From the NCBI GenBank assembly GCA_001600415.1, contig BCJX01000002.1:3241165-3305164 (forward strand): 64,000 nt of DNA, given 5' to 3'. Positions 24,938 to 37,703 of the stretch are shown here, piece by piece. This DNA comes from Pascua guehoae. Taxonomy: Eukaryota; Basidiomycota; Tremellomycetes; Trichosporonales; Trichosporonaceae. The stretch's first letter is position 1. Each line of letters starts with the position of its first letter. A program made the position numbers and the translations under genes. Below the pieces are notes generated by a model. It was not told the DNA's origin. It saw only the letters and a program-made list of their open reading frames with translations, and did no database searches.

Positions 24938-26933
24938 CTAGTGGTGGGCACGCCGCGCCCTGCGCTTGTGCGCCCGGTATCCCTGGGCGTGCGCGTCGCC
25001 GTCGGCGCGGCACCCTTTGTTCTCCTTGGGCGCGTCCTTGTGGCTCTTGTCCTGGTCGGCACGGTTCGGCCCCTTGGCGTTGGACGGCTCACGCTGGGAG
25101 TCGGCGTCGGAGGCGGGCCACGTGTCGATCCAGTCGATAATGTCGTCGTAGTACTCGCCCGCAGCACTGGACGAGGACGAGGCCGAGGGGGAGGGGGGCA
25201 TCGAGTCTGCGGTGGCCTCGGCACTGGGTGCCTCCCACTTGTCGATCCAGGCGATAATGTCGTCGTACTCGCCCACATTGTTGGTGGACGAAGGGGAGGC
25301 GGCTGCCGAGGCGACGTCGGCTGTGCTCGAAGCGGCCGCACTGGCGATTGCCGAAGGGGATGGGGGGATGACGGCCGAGACGGACGCCGTGGATGCCTCG
25401 GAGATGAGAGGGGCGGTAGATGGGTCGGCAGAGGAGGCGACGAGCGCGCTGGCGGATGGGGCGGATGCTGACGAGACTGAAGCTGCTGAGACCGAGGCGG
25501 CAGAGACCGGGACATCGGAGGCTGAAGCAGCGGTAGCAGGGGCCGAAGCGACGGCGGAGGCCACGTCCTCTGATGAGACCGAAGCAGCTGAGACGGAGGC
25601 GGCCGCAGAGATAGAGGATGCGGTAGAGACAGAAGAGGCAGCGGTGGCCGATGAAGCGGAAGCTGCGGACGGCACCGAAGCCGCCACCGACACTGAAGCA
25701 GCCGACGAAACCTGAACAGCAGCAGCCGACGACGCGGCCGCGGCGACGCTCACAGGAGCGCTAGACACCGAGGCGGTAGAGGCGGCGACGACGCTGGGAG
25801 ACAACACTGGAGCAGTGGAGGACGCCAGGGTAGTCGAGACAACCGAAGCGGTGCTCGAGGCGGCGACGCTTGACGCCGAGCTCGACGACGCGGCAGCGGT
25901 CCGCGACGCATTGCAGCTCGCGGGCGGGGTGGGCCATACGAGGTCGAGGGGCTGGGGCTGGACGCCGTCCCACTGAGGACGGCCAGCTTGCAGGTTGCTC
26001 CATGGGCCGTCGTAGAGCTGGGGTCCGGGGGCCCAGTCGCAGTCGTCGGCGTAGAGGGACTCGTCGGGGACTTTCCAGAGGTCGGTCTGCGCGCCGTCTG
26101 TGAAGCCATAGTCGCCGTTGTAAAAGGGGGGGTCGTTGTGGTCCTGGAAATTGTTATTGCGCTCTGCCTGGACCCAGTAGTGAAGCTGCTTGGGGCCGAC
26201 GGTGCAGTTTCCCTTGTTGATGGGGCACTTGCGCGCGACCTGGGTCTTGGGGATGGGAGTCGTGCCCGTCGCGCCCGTGACGTTGCAGCGATATCCGAGC
26301 GTGTACATTTCTGCCTGTCCGCCGGCGTTGGGCGAGTGGATCCACCCCCACATGCACGTGCACCCGCCGGGCGGGCAGGCTGGGAGCTCTGCGGGAATGT
26401 GGAAATCGTGCGCCTGCGTCCATGGACACGAGTAGTTTACGGAAATGACGGCAAAGTCCTCGGGCTGAATCTTGGTCGCGTCGCTCTCGTACGCAATCGC
26501 CAGACCGCACCCGCGCACATCCACCAGCTTGTCCATTGGCGTGTTCATCTTGTCCTTTGTGTGCGTCGTCCCCATGTCCGAATCGGCCGTGCCACACACG
26601 CGCGCGCCGTAATCGGGTACCGGGTACCCGCTCGAACACGTCAGGGAACCTGTAAACTTGCCTCCGGCAGGCAGCTCCATCACGCTCCCGTCCTGCGGGG
26701 GGTTGGTCACTCCGCCACGGAACCACCACTGCTCAAACGTGAGCCCCAGCTGCGGCATGGGCGGAATCTCCAACCCTTCAATATTGCGACTGTGTGTGTG
26801 TGAGCTAGCGCCGCGCACAAGATGGTTCTACGAGACGGTCGGAAACTCGTTAGACGTACCCGTACCGCGAAAAGTGCATCATCGCGAGGTGCGCCGTCGC
26901 CGGCGTCGCCAGCAGCAGCTGGAAGAGGAGCAT
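24938..26933 (-). CDS. Secreted AA14-like lytic polysaccharide monooxygenase with Ser/Ala-rich tail
   Basis: Two exons (26933-26860 and 26789-24938, 70-nt intron) give 641 aa. The signal peptide MLLFQLLLATPATA leaves His as the new N-terminus (HLAMMHFSRYG), as needed for a copper histidine brace; a second candidate His lies in GTTHTKDKM. Motifs LTFEQWWFRGGVTNPPQDG, LPAGGKF, GCGLAIAYESDATKIQPEDF, SVNYSCPW, CTCMWGWIHSP and GYRCNV follow the pattern I associate with AA14-type fungal LPMOs, which oxidise xylan or cellulose-bound polymers. The catalytic domain ends near residue 290. A long Ala/Ser/Val linker follows, then two copies of a short motif (GEYDDIIAWIDKW and GEYYDDIIDWIDTW) and a basic tail. 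The family is assigned from memory of motifs and should be checked. A TATATAT box lies at about 27014-27022. Confidence 0.75.
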
Positions 26934-28917
26934 GGCGAGAAAGAGAGGAGAAGGAGGAGAGGGGGGAGGGGGGGCGATGCGAAGAAGCGGCAAGGACGAC
27001 CTGTGCGCGCGTAGATATATATGTCCACACTGTCGCGCAAGAGGACCTCGTGCCCGCCCAGCTCGCACTAACCCACTGGGCAAGCCATTGCGCAAGTGGC
27101 AAGCAAGCTTCTGCGTCTTCCGTTACAGTATTCCTTCCATCCCTGCGCGCAGCAGCTGAAACACCTTCGGCGCCATCGGCATGCAGCCACCAGTGCCTGT
27201 GTCATGCGAGCAGTTTGAGCTTGTGCACTACAGTAGCCTGCAAGTCAGAGTCTGCAGGCCAGTCTGCGGGCCACGGGAACACGCGGCCCGTGACATTCAG
27301 GTCCACCAGCACAAATGGCGCAGGGCACAGCTGTGAGAGTGTGAGCAGCTCCCCGCCGCAGAGTCGCGCACACGGTCCGTGCGCTGCATGGTGGACCGCA
27401 AGTCACAGTCAGTCTGCACGCGACGTGCGGCCATGGTGTAGACAGACAAGGGACGCAGACAGGCGACGCGTTTGACCAAAGAAGGGAGTAGCGGCTGTGG
27501 CGCTGCCACACAGGGCACATGCCCACCGCCAACCAACCGTTCCAAACCCAAACTACCCACCCTGAGACCCCGCGCGCCACGCCGTCTAACATCCGCGGCC
27601 CAAGGACGGATCGGGTTGATGACTGCGCGCGCGTTTCATGTCGCGCGTGCCGCGGCGACTCACCCGGGTGTGTACTTTGCCCAACACCTAGGAATCACAC
27701 CAGGTGCAAGCAGGCAGGTGTGCGGTTGGGCACCCTTCTCTCCCCCCGCCCGCCACTAGGAGCGTGTGAGCGTGTGACTAGCGTGCGTGCCCCTTGGCCC
27801 TTGCTCGTCGCTGGTTTTAAATCCCTTGCCTCTTGCTCTTGGCTCTTTGCTCCGTTTGTCGCGGATTACGCATGGACCCAAACACCCCACACCCGCAGCT
27901 TGTCACCTCAAACCGTTGTCACCGCTTCCCATCCCACTCGCACTCGGCGCAGCGCATCATTGGGCGGTGCGGTGGGCAACAGGGTCTAGCCCGGCGCCAG
28001 TCACATCCAGCAGTGGTGCCCTGGCTGTGGCGCGGGATTCACGCCGAACACGTGCAGAGCGGACGATGCAATTATGCCTAAGAGACGGTCCGGCGCGCAC
28101 AGTAGTACATGGGCGGAATAACTGACAGAGCATCGATCTCACGTAGCCTCGAAGCCCCTTTAGTCGGACTCCGAGCAGGCTCATATGGCTCCCTGCTGAT
28201 GCCTGCAGTATAGACGTGTGGCGCCTCCCTGCACCTCCAGCGCCCTGTTGTAGGCAGACCTGGTTTTGTCGTTTTCTCCGCGTTGACCGCTTTAGCGGAC
28301 CATCTGGTCTTGGCGTCTCTGGCACTCGTCATAGTATACATGTACAGTAGTGTAACAATGCATGGAGGACCGGGATCATGGCGCAGACGCGATGGCGATG
28401 AGCACTCGACCTAACTCACTCATGGATGACTACGCATGTGAATGGTTTTGTGGGCCCATGGTATAGGACACATGCAACAGGTTGGAGGAACTTTGCTTAA
28501 GGAGGGATATAGTGGATTGCCGTGGTGAGCAAGAGATGATGCTCGTCTAGAGCATGGAAGCCGCAGGGGTATAGAGGCAGACGGGATCCTTGCGCGTTAG
28601 GATATACATTCGTTCAAGGATATCCCCAGCTGCCGAGAAAGGAATGAAAGGATTGTGAATCGTCATATCAAAGCTGGGTTGGTGCGCATTGAGGGTGGTG
28701 GGCATTGACCCGCGCAGACGCCAAGTCCAACGAAAGACTTGCAGGACTGCCACAGGGTTTATCGTCGGGGTGCTTTGACTCTGGGAGGTTGTCGCTCATG
28801 TCAAGCCCCCACAAAGGGAATATTTCTCATTGCTCTCGGTCATCTCCTTCACAGGACATAGGCTCATCTGATAGAGGTGGCGAGTAACGCCATGTGAAGC
28901 TGCCGATGGGTACAAGA

Positions 28918-29207
28918 CAATACATGTGCGACCGGAAAGTATTTGAGACTGCCACATTGAGTTCGGTCAGGTGCGATATTGAGCATGGGCACTCTGTTCC
29001 CAACTCTGATGATATGAGTAGGAAGCTGTGAATCAGGGTGTCGTCTACCATATCGTTGTACTGCAGTACCCACCATGCATTTCAAGGACGAATGGTCGGG
29101 AAGACGGAAGCCCCCACATTTTCCTGCATTTCCTGTACTAGACCCTCTGCACATGCGACCGAGCTCAAACGTGGCAGCCTCAATACTTTCCGGTCGCACC
29201 TGTATTG
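28918..29207. repeat. Imperfect inverted repeat, 51-bp arms
   Basis: The arm at 28918-28968 matches the reverse complement of 29157-29207 over about 45 of 51 positions, including the perfect core GTGCGACCGGAAAGTATT. The 188-bp spacer is non-palindromic. No target-site duplication or transposase was recognised. Confidence 0.75.
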
Positions 29208-30775
29208 GAAACGTATGTGCCCTCGATCGAAGACCAGAGACAACAATGCCAGTTGGACCCACGCACTCATGCGTTCTTTCCCAACAACATGCCTTGCATC
29301 GAACCTGCGCAGTCCATGTAGTTCGGAGGAGTAGTATGACCGAGTCAGGGCTGTGGACATGGCACAGTCCTCCTGTGACATAAAGGTTTGTCGAGGGCGC
29401 CGGGTGCAACCCATCCTCCGAGCTGCTCGTCATCCATCTCACCAGCAGCAGAGTCGCCGCTTGCCTCGGCGTCCACACCGACCTTTAGGTCACAGGGCAG
29501 CGGTCATCTGTGTGGCTGAGTTTACGAGTGCGGGTTAGCTTGCGCTGTGACCGACATGGCTTGTCAATGCCCCTTGCCTGTGCGGCGTTTCGTTGCTTGG
29601 TATGCCTTCGGTACCACCAGGCCTTTGTTTCGGGTTTCGTTATGCCTGGTCGTTCCACAGGTGTGGTTAGTAGTGTAGCAGGATTGTTCTTTTCTGTTCC
29701 AGATCAGTCCAGAGCATTATGTCCATATCAGGCTTGTCATCATCCCTCCGATAGACAGAAGAATCCACAAGCATTCACAGGTGTCCGACGTTGGTAGACT
29801 GCCACAAAACCCAGCTCTGACCCATTCAGCTCGAAGATACAGGACCTACAAAGGATTGAAGTGTGATGGTACACGCTCTCAGCCCCGTTCCCAGTACATG
29901 AAGTGGTCTGCACGCCCTCCACGTGCGCGCATGTCCTCGCCCCACGGCGCCCCCAGTGGAGGCGGGAGGCCAAGACTAGCCTGAATTGCTTGGCAATTCA
30001 AGCAAGCTCATCCTGGTATCAGTGGCGCAGAGTAACCATTTGAATACCAGTGGGATTGGAACAGCCCAGTCATCCTGTTCATGCAAAGTCCCCCCCCCGG
30101 GCCCCACGACACATTATTGGTGCCAGCCGTCCACGCCAGTGGTTGGTCTGGTGAACGACGTTCTTGGCGTACATCATTCCATGGGTGTAATAAGCCAGCG
30201 CCACAGCCAAGATCCAAGATCAAGATCCACAGGCGGACAATTGAGTCTTCACGTGGCTCGTTGTCTTTGCGCGGGCGGGTTGCGCTGTGGGATAATCTTG
30301 CTCTGCGCTCCGCGGTATGCGCAGTTGGTCAGTTGCCACTTGGGTATTCGGGTCTGAACCTCTGCCAGCTCTGCTGGAGGGGTGATCAAAAGGCGGCAGT
30401 GGGGCCCATGGACGGTATTTGTTGGACAAGTGCGAATCGGCCCGTTCGGACACAACTGCAATGTCCGCGATTTCGGGGTCAAAATGCGGGTGTGTGCCTG
30501 TCGTGCCTCCCAACTACTACTGTGGGCCCCAGAAATGGGCCGAGTGCACAGGTTTTGTGCGAATTGTTTGTGTCGACGTGAATAGATGGCCGTATATCTT
30601 TGCATAGGTCTGATGGAGGCGTGGAAGAGGACAGTTGAGAGGTCTGTAAACTTGAATAATGAGCATGCATTTGGCTCATGTCTGCAGTAGTTGTTGTGTG
30701 TGTGACTTGTGAAATGTGTGCGTAACCTAACGGGGGCAATTGGGAACCAAGCCCCGTTGTACCTGGGCATGGCAC

Positions 30776-31080
30776 GGGGGGGGGGGGGGGGGGCAGGCGG
30801 GCAGGCGGCCGGGCGGGTTATGGGTGGGACTCGTGCTTTTCCGCAGTCGCTTCGGCTGCAACCCGCGCGCGCTACACTGCAGTAAATCCCACTACTACCC
30901 CCTTGCGTGCTTCCCTGCGCGCGCACGCCTGCCTGCCTGCCTGCCTGCAGCAGCCTACTGTACCTGCACCTGCAGCTTGCAGCCAACCTTGATTGAACCC
31001 AACTGCGGCACCACACCCACCTGCACCTGCACCTGCACCTGCACCTGCACCTGCACCACCACCACCACCACCACCACCTT
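30776..31080. repeat. Homopolymer G tract and microsatellites
   Basis: A run of 18 G (30776-30793), a CTGC tetranucleotide run (about 30928-30948), and a CACCTG hexamer run passing into CAC triplets (about 31017-31078). They lie about 0.7-1 kb upstream of gene B. Confidence 0.9.
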
Positions 31081-31758
31081 GCCAACAACGACTCCATCTC
31101 CACATCCCCATTCCAACCTTTCGTCGTGCACAACGCTCGTCGCTTAGCCACCCACCATCAGTCTTCCCCGCCCCCACCGGCAACCGGTGCATCACGCACT
31201 CGGCACTCGCGCTTGGCGACGCGACCACTCACACGAGGCGCCATGCTCGACACGCCCCCGGAGCCACCCAACAGCAGCACCCCCTCCGCTGCGCTAGCGC
31301 AACCTGCGACGCAGACGACGCAGCGGCAGGGGTGCCGATACTCGACAGAGCCCTTGCCTCCCGGTCGCACGCAGCGGTGGCAACAGTCGTTGTCACATAC
31401 ACAACGACTACGCCCGTGTGAGCGTGAGCGTGTTGGGCCAAGGCAAAGGCAAAGGAAGAGGCATCCTTTGCCGTCGCCATTCCCTGCGCAGTCACAATCA
31501 CATTCACGCTCGTGTGCGTGTCCGCACCGGCACCTGCATTCACCACCATTGTCTCCTGCACCACTGCCTTGTCACGACCCATTATCCTCCTCTGTGGGGG
31601 ATACACCTACCCCTCGTTCTTCTTCTTCTTCCTTGCTGGTGTCCTCGACCTCGAGCCGACGCGGACATTTGCGGCAACAATCCTCCTCACGCCGCCGCCG
31701 CAGCGACCCCGTCACCCCTCATCGCCTCCTTCTCCCACCCAACTTTTTCACACTGAGC

Positions 31759-34452
31759 ATGCTACCGCTGCTCGTCGTCCTCATCCTCACCTTGGCATGC
31801 GCACCAGCACGCGCCCAGCTGTACCCCAACATTGAATTCGACTGGAATCTCGAGAGCGACTCGCCACAGCTCAACTTTTTCCCGTCGGCCGTGTCCAACC
31901 CAGATGTGTGGAATGTCACATACGACCACTACGCCGAAAACGACACGGTCGGGTACGGCTCGTCGCACTTTTATGCCAATGCAACGACGAGCCCGCAGCT
32001 CACGTTCAACTTTCCCATGACGGGTTTCACCGTCTACGGGACCGCCGAGGGTCTCAACTATTCAGACGGCATGATCCCGCTCGGCATGATTGTCGACTCG
32101 CGCAACACGCAAAACATGACCCCAAATGGCAACGTGCTCGCATCGGCCGAAAGCCTCCTCTGGGGCTACCACAAGATTCAGCTCACGCTGTACACTGGCA
32201 ACTGGACCATTGACAAGGTCGTCGTGTCCACTGGCATTACGGCGCAGGCGTGAGTAGTGTTCTAAACAGGGAAGGGGGCCATGCTGGCTGCGCAACAGCG
32301 CCTGCAGGTAGTTTGAACCACGCTAACATGGCAGGAACCAACTGTCAAATGTCTACCAGCAGGAGATGCCATTCGTCGACATTTACAATGCGACAAACCC
32401 GTTCTATCAGTACTATGGTGACTGGCAGGTCCAGCAGATTGTCCTCGACGATGGTGAGTCGCCCCCCCTGCTACAACCGCCGCAGCAGCATCTATGGCCG
32501 TGCGCTCACTCAACAGGGTCGGGTGTGAATGGAACAGACGCATATAATGAGACAGAAACTCAAGACGGGGCCGGCTATGACAACGGAACAGACGTAGACA
32601 CAGACGCAGCAGACTCCGACATCGGAGCAACGGCCGAGAATGCGACGGCATTTGCGGCAGAAACCCAATTGGCGACCAGGTCCGTTGACGAAGATGTCCC
32701 CGATGGCGTCTACTCTATGGTTTACGGGTGGAACGCGTCGTACATTGTCGTCAACATTCCCCCAAACACGACGTTTGTTGTACTCAACGGTGCTGTCGGC
32801 CCGTACAGCACAAACTTTTACCTCGAGTGGAGCAATCTACCCCCGATCGGCGAGAACGACTTTACGTTTACCGCGTACAACCCCTACACGTCGCCAGCCG
32901 AAATGTTTGCGTACCCGCTCGACCCCACCGTCATTTACCAGCTCAACATTACCACCGACTCGGAGTATCTCAGCGACTCGGACCGCACTGGTCTGGCACT
33001 GCATTCCATGATCTTTTATTCGGGCGCCGAGCCCCTGGCAGAGTCGAGCGACTCGAGACGGAATAAGATTATTGCTGGTGTGGTGAGTTGGGGTCACGCT
33101 AACCGGGCTTGGCTTTTGACCCGCATCAAATGAGCTCTTGACTGACGCCCGCAGGTCGGAGGTGTGGGAGGCCTGATTCTGCTGGGTGCAGCCGTGTTTT
33201 TCCTGACACGTTGGTGGCGCCGTCGTGGCAAGGACGAGGACGAGGATGAGGGCAAGGAACGCGAGGCGAGCCCGGTTGCCTCGGAAGTGCGGTTCCACGT
33301 CGACCACACACCACCAGACAACTCACCCTACACTGGAGAGCCACGAGCTCGTGAGTATTGACCGAGGAAGTAAGGTTGGGCTGACGTGTAGAACCCACGA
33401 TTGCTGGGTATGTGAACGGTGCGAATGGCGACGCCGTCAATGGGAACGGCCACACGCTCATTAGCATGAATGGGCTCAATGGCACCGCAGTACCGCCGCC
33501 GCTTCCACCACGCCTTCCCCCACGCTTAACGGTGGACACGCTTGGCGTCGGCGCAGGTCAAGGCGGTACACGCGACCTCTTGAGCCCAAATAGCGCCTCT
33601 CCAACTGCCCATACCGCCGGCTACGGGACAGCCTACACGAACCCGTCATCGACGGTGCTCACCCCCGGAGGCTACTCGCCGCACCATTCGCCAGTGCACG
33701 CGACGCATGTGGACGGTCTCTCGCCGACGCATGTGACGCACATGCCGGCGGATGGGGGCCCACCAAGCGGCGACGGCCGTGCAGCTCGCCCTGTGCTTCC
33801 ACGGCTGCACGTTACGGGCCTCGGTCCGGATCCGTTTACAGACGCCAACGGCGAGGTATCGTCGTCGGCCGTACTTGCGGCTGCCGAGGCGACAAAACGC
33901 TCTCCGCTGTCGGCACGCAACTCGCGCCCCGCATGGCGCCCCCCGCCGCGCGCAGTGCAAGAGGAGGACGGCGGCGCTGTGCCCGAGCCGATCGAGCTCG
34001 TGCCGCCAATATACAATCCAGAGTGGGCGCGGTCCCGCGCCCAGCGGGAGCGCGAGCCCGACACGGCCACGACAATGGATACGTCCGCGAGCCTCCGCAC
34101 ACTCGCCACCGGCACGACGGGCGTCCAGGCCCATCCGACCGAGGCGGAAAACGACCAAGCCGGCACGGCGGAGGCGGGAGCGCTGGGCGTACCCGTCCAC
34201 GATGGGCTAGAGATGCTCGGTGTGCCCGATACACCCGAGGCGCAGCCGACGATTGACGCCGCGGCCCCGCGCCCAGGCCCCAGCCCCTCGGTGCACACGG
34301 CACACAGCACAGCAGACACGCGCGATGACCACGCGGGGTCAACCGGGTCGGCGCCCGTCTCGCCAATCTCACCCGTGTCGTACGTCTCGGCATCGGCCTC
34401 GGCCGCGCCCGCGTCGCCCATCACGCCCGTGCGTGAACGCGGCGACGTGTAG
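31759..34452 (+). CDS. Single-pass membrane glycoprotein, gene B (paralogue of gene A)
   Basis: Five exons (31759-32249, 32335-32453, 32517-33082, 33155-33350, 33392-34452) sum to an intact 810 aa frame. MLPLLVVLILTLACAPARA is a clear signal peptide. The ectodomain of about 420 residues is rich in Trp, Tyr, Asn and N-glycosylation sites (YNATNPFYQYYGDWQVQQIV, GWNASYIVVNIPPNTTF). The membrane helix VGGVGGLILLGAAVFFL is followed by TRWWRRRGK. The 380-residue tail has VPPPLPPRLPPRL, likely able to bind SH3 or WW partners, and the motif IELVPPIYNPEWARSRA. Gene A, 15 kb away on the other strand, has the same plan and tail motif. No enzyme domain is recognised; a wall-facing sensor or adhesin is a guess. 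Confidence 0.8.
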
Positions 34453-34933
34453 GGCGCGTTACGAGGGCACAGGAAGGCAGAAGGGGAGGAGCGCCAAAGT
34501 GCGGTACTGTGGGCACGACCGTATGTTCGGGTTGGTTTCTGGGACCCAGGGATTCATTAGAGGTTTGGAAGGGTGGCGGATTGGCAGGTTTGCTCTGGTC
34601 TGTCGGGCACGCGGCGCGGCATGGCGGGTGGTCTCCGTGACCTCTGTCCATGACCTCGCCTCGGCTACGGCAACCAGACAGGATAGACAGGGATCGTAGG
34701 GATCGTTGTACTGCATTCATACTATACTGTATCGCACGCTATTTTCTATGATTTGGGGGTGGGGCATCGTGGCCGTGGCCATGCCGTACGGGGGATATTG
34801 ACAAGGCATTTGTGTGGGTGCAAGCTTCTACTTCTAGAACGGACGTTGTCGGGTCCTGTAGCGAGATACGGGAGCACGAGTGCCGCCACAACGGTAGTGG
34901 ACGGCACTGCGACGCCCGCACGCAGCCTCCACT
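34453..34933. other. Convergent 3' flanks of gene B and SAC1
   Basis: Short interval between two stop codons. No gene seen; it should hold both 3' UTRs and polyadenylation signals. Confidence 0.55.
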
Positions 34934-37703
34934 CTAGTCATTAAGCGAGCCCTTTTCGTCGTGGCGGCGCACGGCGTGCGGGCGCACTCCCGTCTGCTTT
35001 TTGACGAGGGGCACGACGCTGCCGACCGACATGCCGCGCCCGCGCTGCTTTGTGCGGAAGCCTTGGCCCTGGTACGCGAGAATGTCGACTGGCGGGTTGA
35101 GGCGCGGCCACGACACGTACGATGTGCCCTGTATGTTAGTGCGAAACGTGGGAGAAGACGTCTAGCCCAATGCGAGCGAGGGTGAGGGCAGGTCTTGGAT
35201 GCCGTGGAATATGTTGCACTTGTGCGCATGGACGCAACTGCACGCGCTGTAGTACAGCGTCACACTGGTACACGCCCACTCGACGGTAACACGCCGTTAC
35301 ACCCTCTACAGCCGACACCCGATACGCTGCTACTCACATTGCCCCAGATAAACGTCGCGGACAAGCACGCGAGGACGAGCCAGAGGAACAAAAAGGACGA
35401 AATGGACCAGTCGGACGAGCGCGGGAGCGTGAGGGCGGCAAAGATCATGGTCAATGCAATGACGAGCACGTAGGGCATGGAGCGGATCACGAGCGGGCGT
35501 GTGTCCGTCAGCAGCGGGATGCCGCCGCGGTTGGGCGACCACCCGCCGGTGATCAGGTCGTATGCGTCCTGGCGTCAGTAGGTGGACCGCGAGGACAAGT
35601 GCGAGGATGTGAGCGGCAGCCAACACACGCAGAGGGAAAGTCTACACGGGCTCGGCTCAAACTGCTCGCTGCTCGACTGCTCGCTGCGCTCGCAGTACTC
35701 ACCTGCCTGTCGCCGTCGAAAAAGTTATTCTTGATATACCGAATGACCGAGTTGTATCCGTCCTGCAAGAGGCCCTCCTTTGTGCGCTTTCCGGTGCGTG
35801 TAAAGTCGGTCTTGAGAGCGCCAGTGCCTGCATAGGCCTTTGAGATTGTGTCTGCGTGGTCTGCCCAGACATTGTTAAAGATGGACATAAAGTCTGGGTG
35901 GTCGTCGACCGTCTCCTTGATGCTGAGGATGCCGACCTGGCGGAGCTGCTGGTTGAGGGCCCACTTGCCGAGGGCTGCCTGTGCGACGTTTGTGCGGTCG
36001 AGGCAGTCCATGCAGTTGTTACGAATGACACCTGTCTGTCTGGAGACGACGCGGGTGGGGCCGGTGGGAGCGCCGTAGGCGTTGGACGCCGGGGTGACGC
36101 CATAGTACCAACCCCACTGCTGGAGGGAATCCTGGAGGCGGTCGACGAGAAGCTGGACGCGGTCAAAGCGCATCCCGCGGCACTCTGCGTGGAAGTCAAA
36201 GTACAGGTACCAGGCGTGCTTTGCGAGGACGGGGTCGTTTGCGGCGAGGGCCATGGCGCGCTCGAATGCCTCCTTGACGGGCTGCTCGTAGCCCTTTTGA
36301 TTGACGAGGTTGACAAGGTAGACCGAGTCGTACTTGCGCACCAGCGACTCGAGGTGCGTCTTGAACGCGCGCTCCGTCTCGGGCACATCCATGATTTGCA
36401 GGTCGGGCTTGTACCGCAGGTTGTTGACCTCGGCCCAGAACAGGGGCACACTGCCGCGCACCTGCACATAGCTCAGGCGCTCGCGCCCGTCGACGCGCCC
36501 GCGCATCGGCGCCTGCCCATTCTCGGGCAGCGGGTCGAGCAGCACAATCTGCTCCGTCTCGTTGAAGTTGGACACGCTGCCGGTCGAGTCGATGCCGCGC
36601 GAAAAGTACCGCGTGCCCACACGGTGCCGCGAGCGGCGCGAGATGAGGCAGAAGAGAAAGTCGCGGTGGTTGATCTGCGCCGAGCGCAGCTCCACAGAGC
36701 CAAACATGACAGGCAGGATGAAGCGGCTCAGCTGGAAAGTGGGTCAGCGCGCACCACGCCCTCCAAGAACACCGCAGTACCCACGTCAGTACCGCGCTCG
36801 GTCATGTCGATGAACCGGTCCATGAGGAAGCGGTTCCAGAAAAAGCGCTCGTCGGCGCGCTTCCAGAGCGGCGCCCGCGTCGGGCCCATCCCAGCGTCCT
36901 CGAGTTCCTTTTGGCGCTGGAGCGTGTTGGTCAGGTCCCAGCCGTACGAAAACCACATCTGGCCGGCCTTGAGGCCCTGCTCGACGAGTGCAACGAGCTC
37001 CTTTTCAACGGGGTTGCCCAGGATCGCATGCGACGATGACGACGGGTTGAGCGGCAGCAGGCGAAAGTCGGTCGCGAGGAAGATGGGGTGCGAGAGCAGC
37101 CGGCACGACGGTGTGCGCTGCGAGATGATCACGAGGTAGTCGGCTAAGTGACGAGTTAGTGCGTGTCCAAACGGAGATCGCTGCGGTCAGGCCGCAGGAA
37201 GCAACGTGCGTCGGGCAACCCTGTTACCGACCACACTGGCTCCACTCACTCGTCGCGAGGCTGATCGTCCCGAGAATGCCGTAGCAGGTAATGACCTTGT
37301 CGCGCCCGACGGGGATCGCCGACGACACTGTCCGTCAGCTTTGATTCCACACCACGTCCCTTGCGCTCGGCAGGAGCGTGTGCAATGCAATGTGCACCCG
37401 CGACCCGCTCGATGCTCGATGCTCGATGCTAGACGCTAGACGCACCCTGCAGCGTCATCTGGCCCGTCTTGCGGTCGACATGCAGGCTCTCGCGCACATC
37501 CTTTTCGTTGACGACGTGGCTGCCATCGGCGCCGAGGACGGGGACAGTGGATGAGGACGGTTCAAAGACGTATGACGACGGCGAGACGTAGACGTTGAAG
37601 GTCTCGTACAGCTGCGACCAGCGTCAGTTGCGCAGTGTGCGAGCTAGCTTGCTTGGTCATGAGCTAGGGCGGTGCTTACCGGCTGGCAGTTGTAAGAGGC
37701 CAT
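34934..37703 (-). CDS. SAC1: SAC1-type phosphoinositide phosphatase
   Basis: Polyphosphoinositide phosphatase of the Sac1 family; in yeast it removes phosphate from PI4P at the ER and Golgi. The protein starts MASYNCQP, then after an intron LYETFNVYVSPSSYVFEP. It continues through VITCYGILGTISLAT, the DYLVIISQR segment, FFWNRFLMDRFI, SRRSRHRVGTRYFSRG and the catalytic CX5R loop NCMDCLDRTNVAQ. Two hydrophobic segments near the C-terminus (YVLVIALTMIFAALTL and FLFLWLVLACLSATFIW) match the ER anchor. The last exon gives WPRLNPPVDILAYQGQGFR and ends GSLND. About six introns are present; the larger ones lie near 35120-35335 and 37140-37245. It is divergent from PCNA, 590 bp away. Nothing suggests loss of function. 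Confidence 0.93.

Larger units (their letters stand above)
26934..31758. other. 4.8-kb gene-poor interval
   Basis: Left part holds the LPMO-like promoter. No gene is recognised. Frames on the minus strand at 28547-28753 and 28864-29478 could be remnants of an old gene but show no domain. A 51-bp imperfect inverted repeat (arms 28918-28968 and 29157-29207), a G18 run (30776-30793) and CTGC and CACCTG microsatellites (about 30928-31080) lie here. The right end is the C/T-rich leader of gene B. Confidence 0.45.

Noticed and set aside
30249..31151. 300-codon minus-strand frame
   Set aside because: Runs through G and CACCTG microsatellites, giving Trp and Cys/Arg runs; not protein-like.
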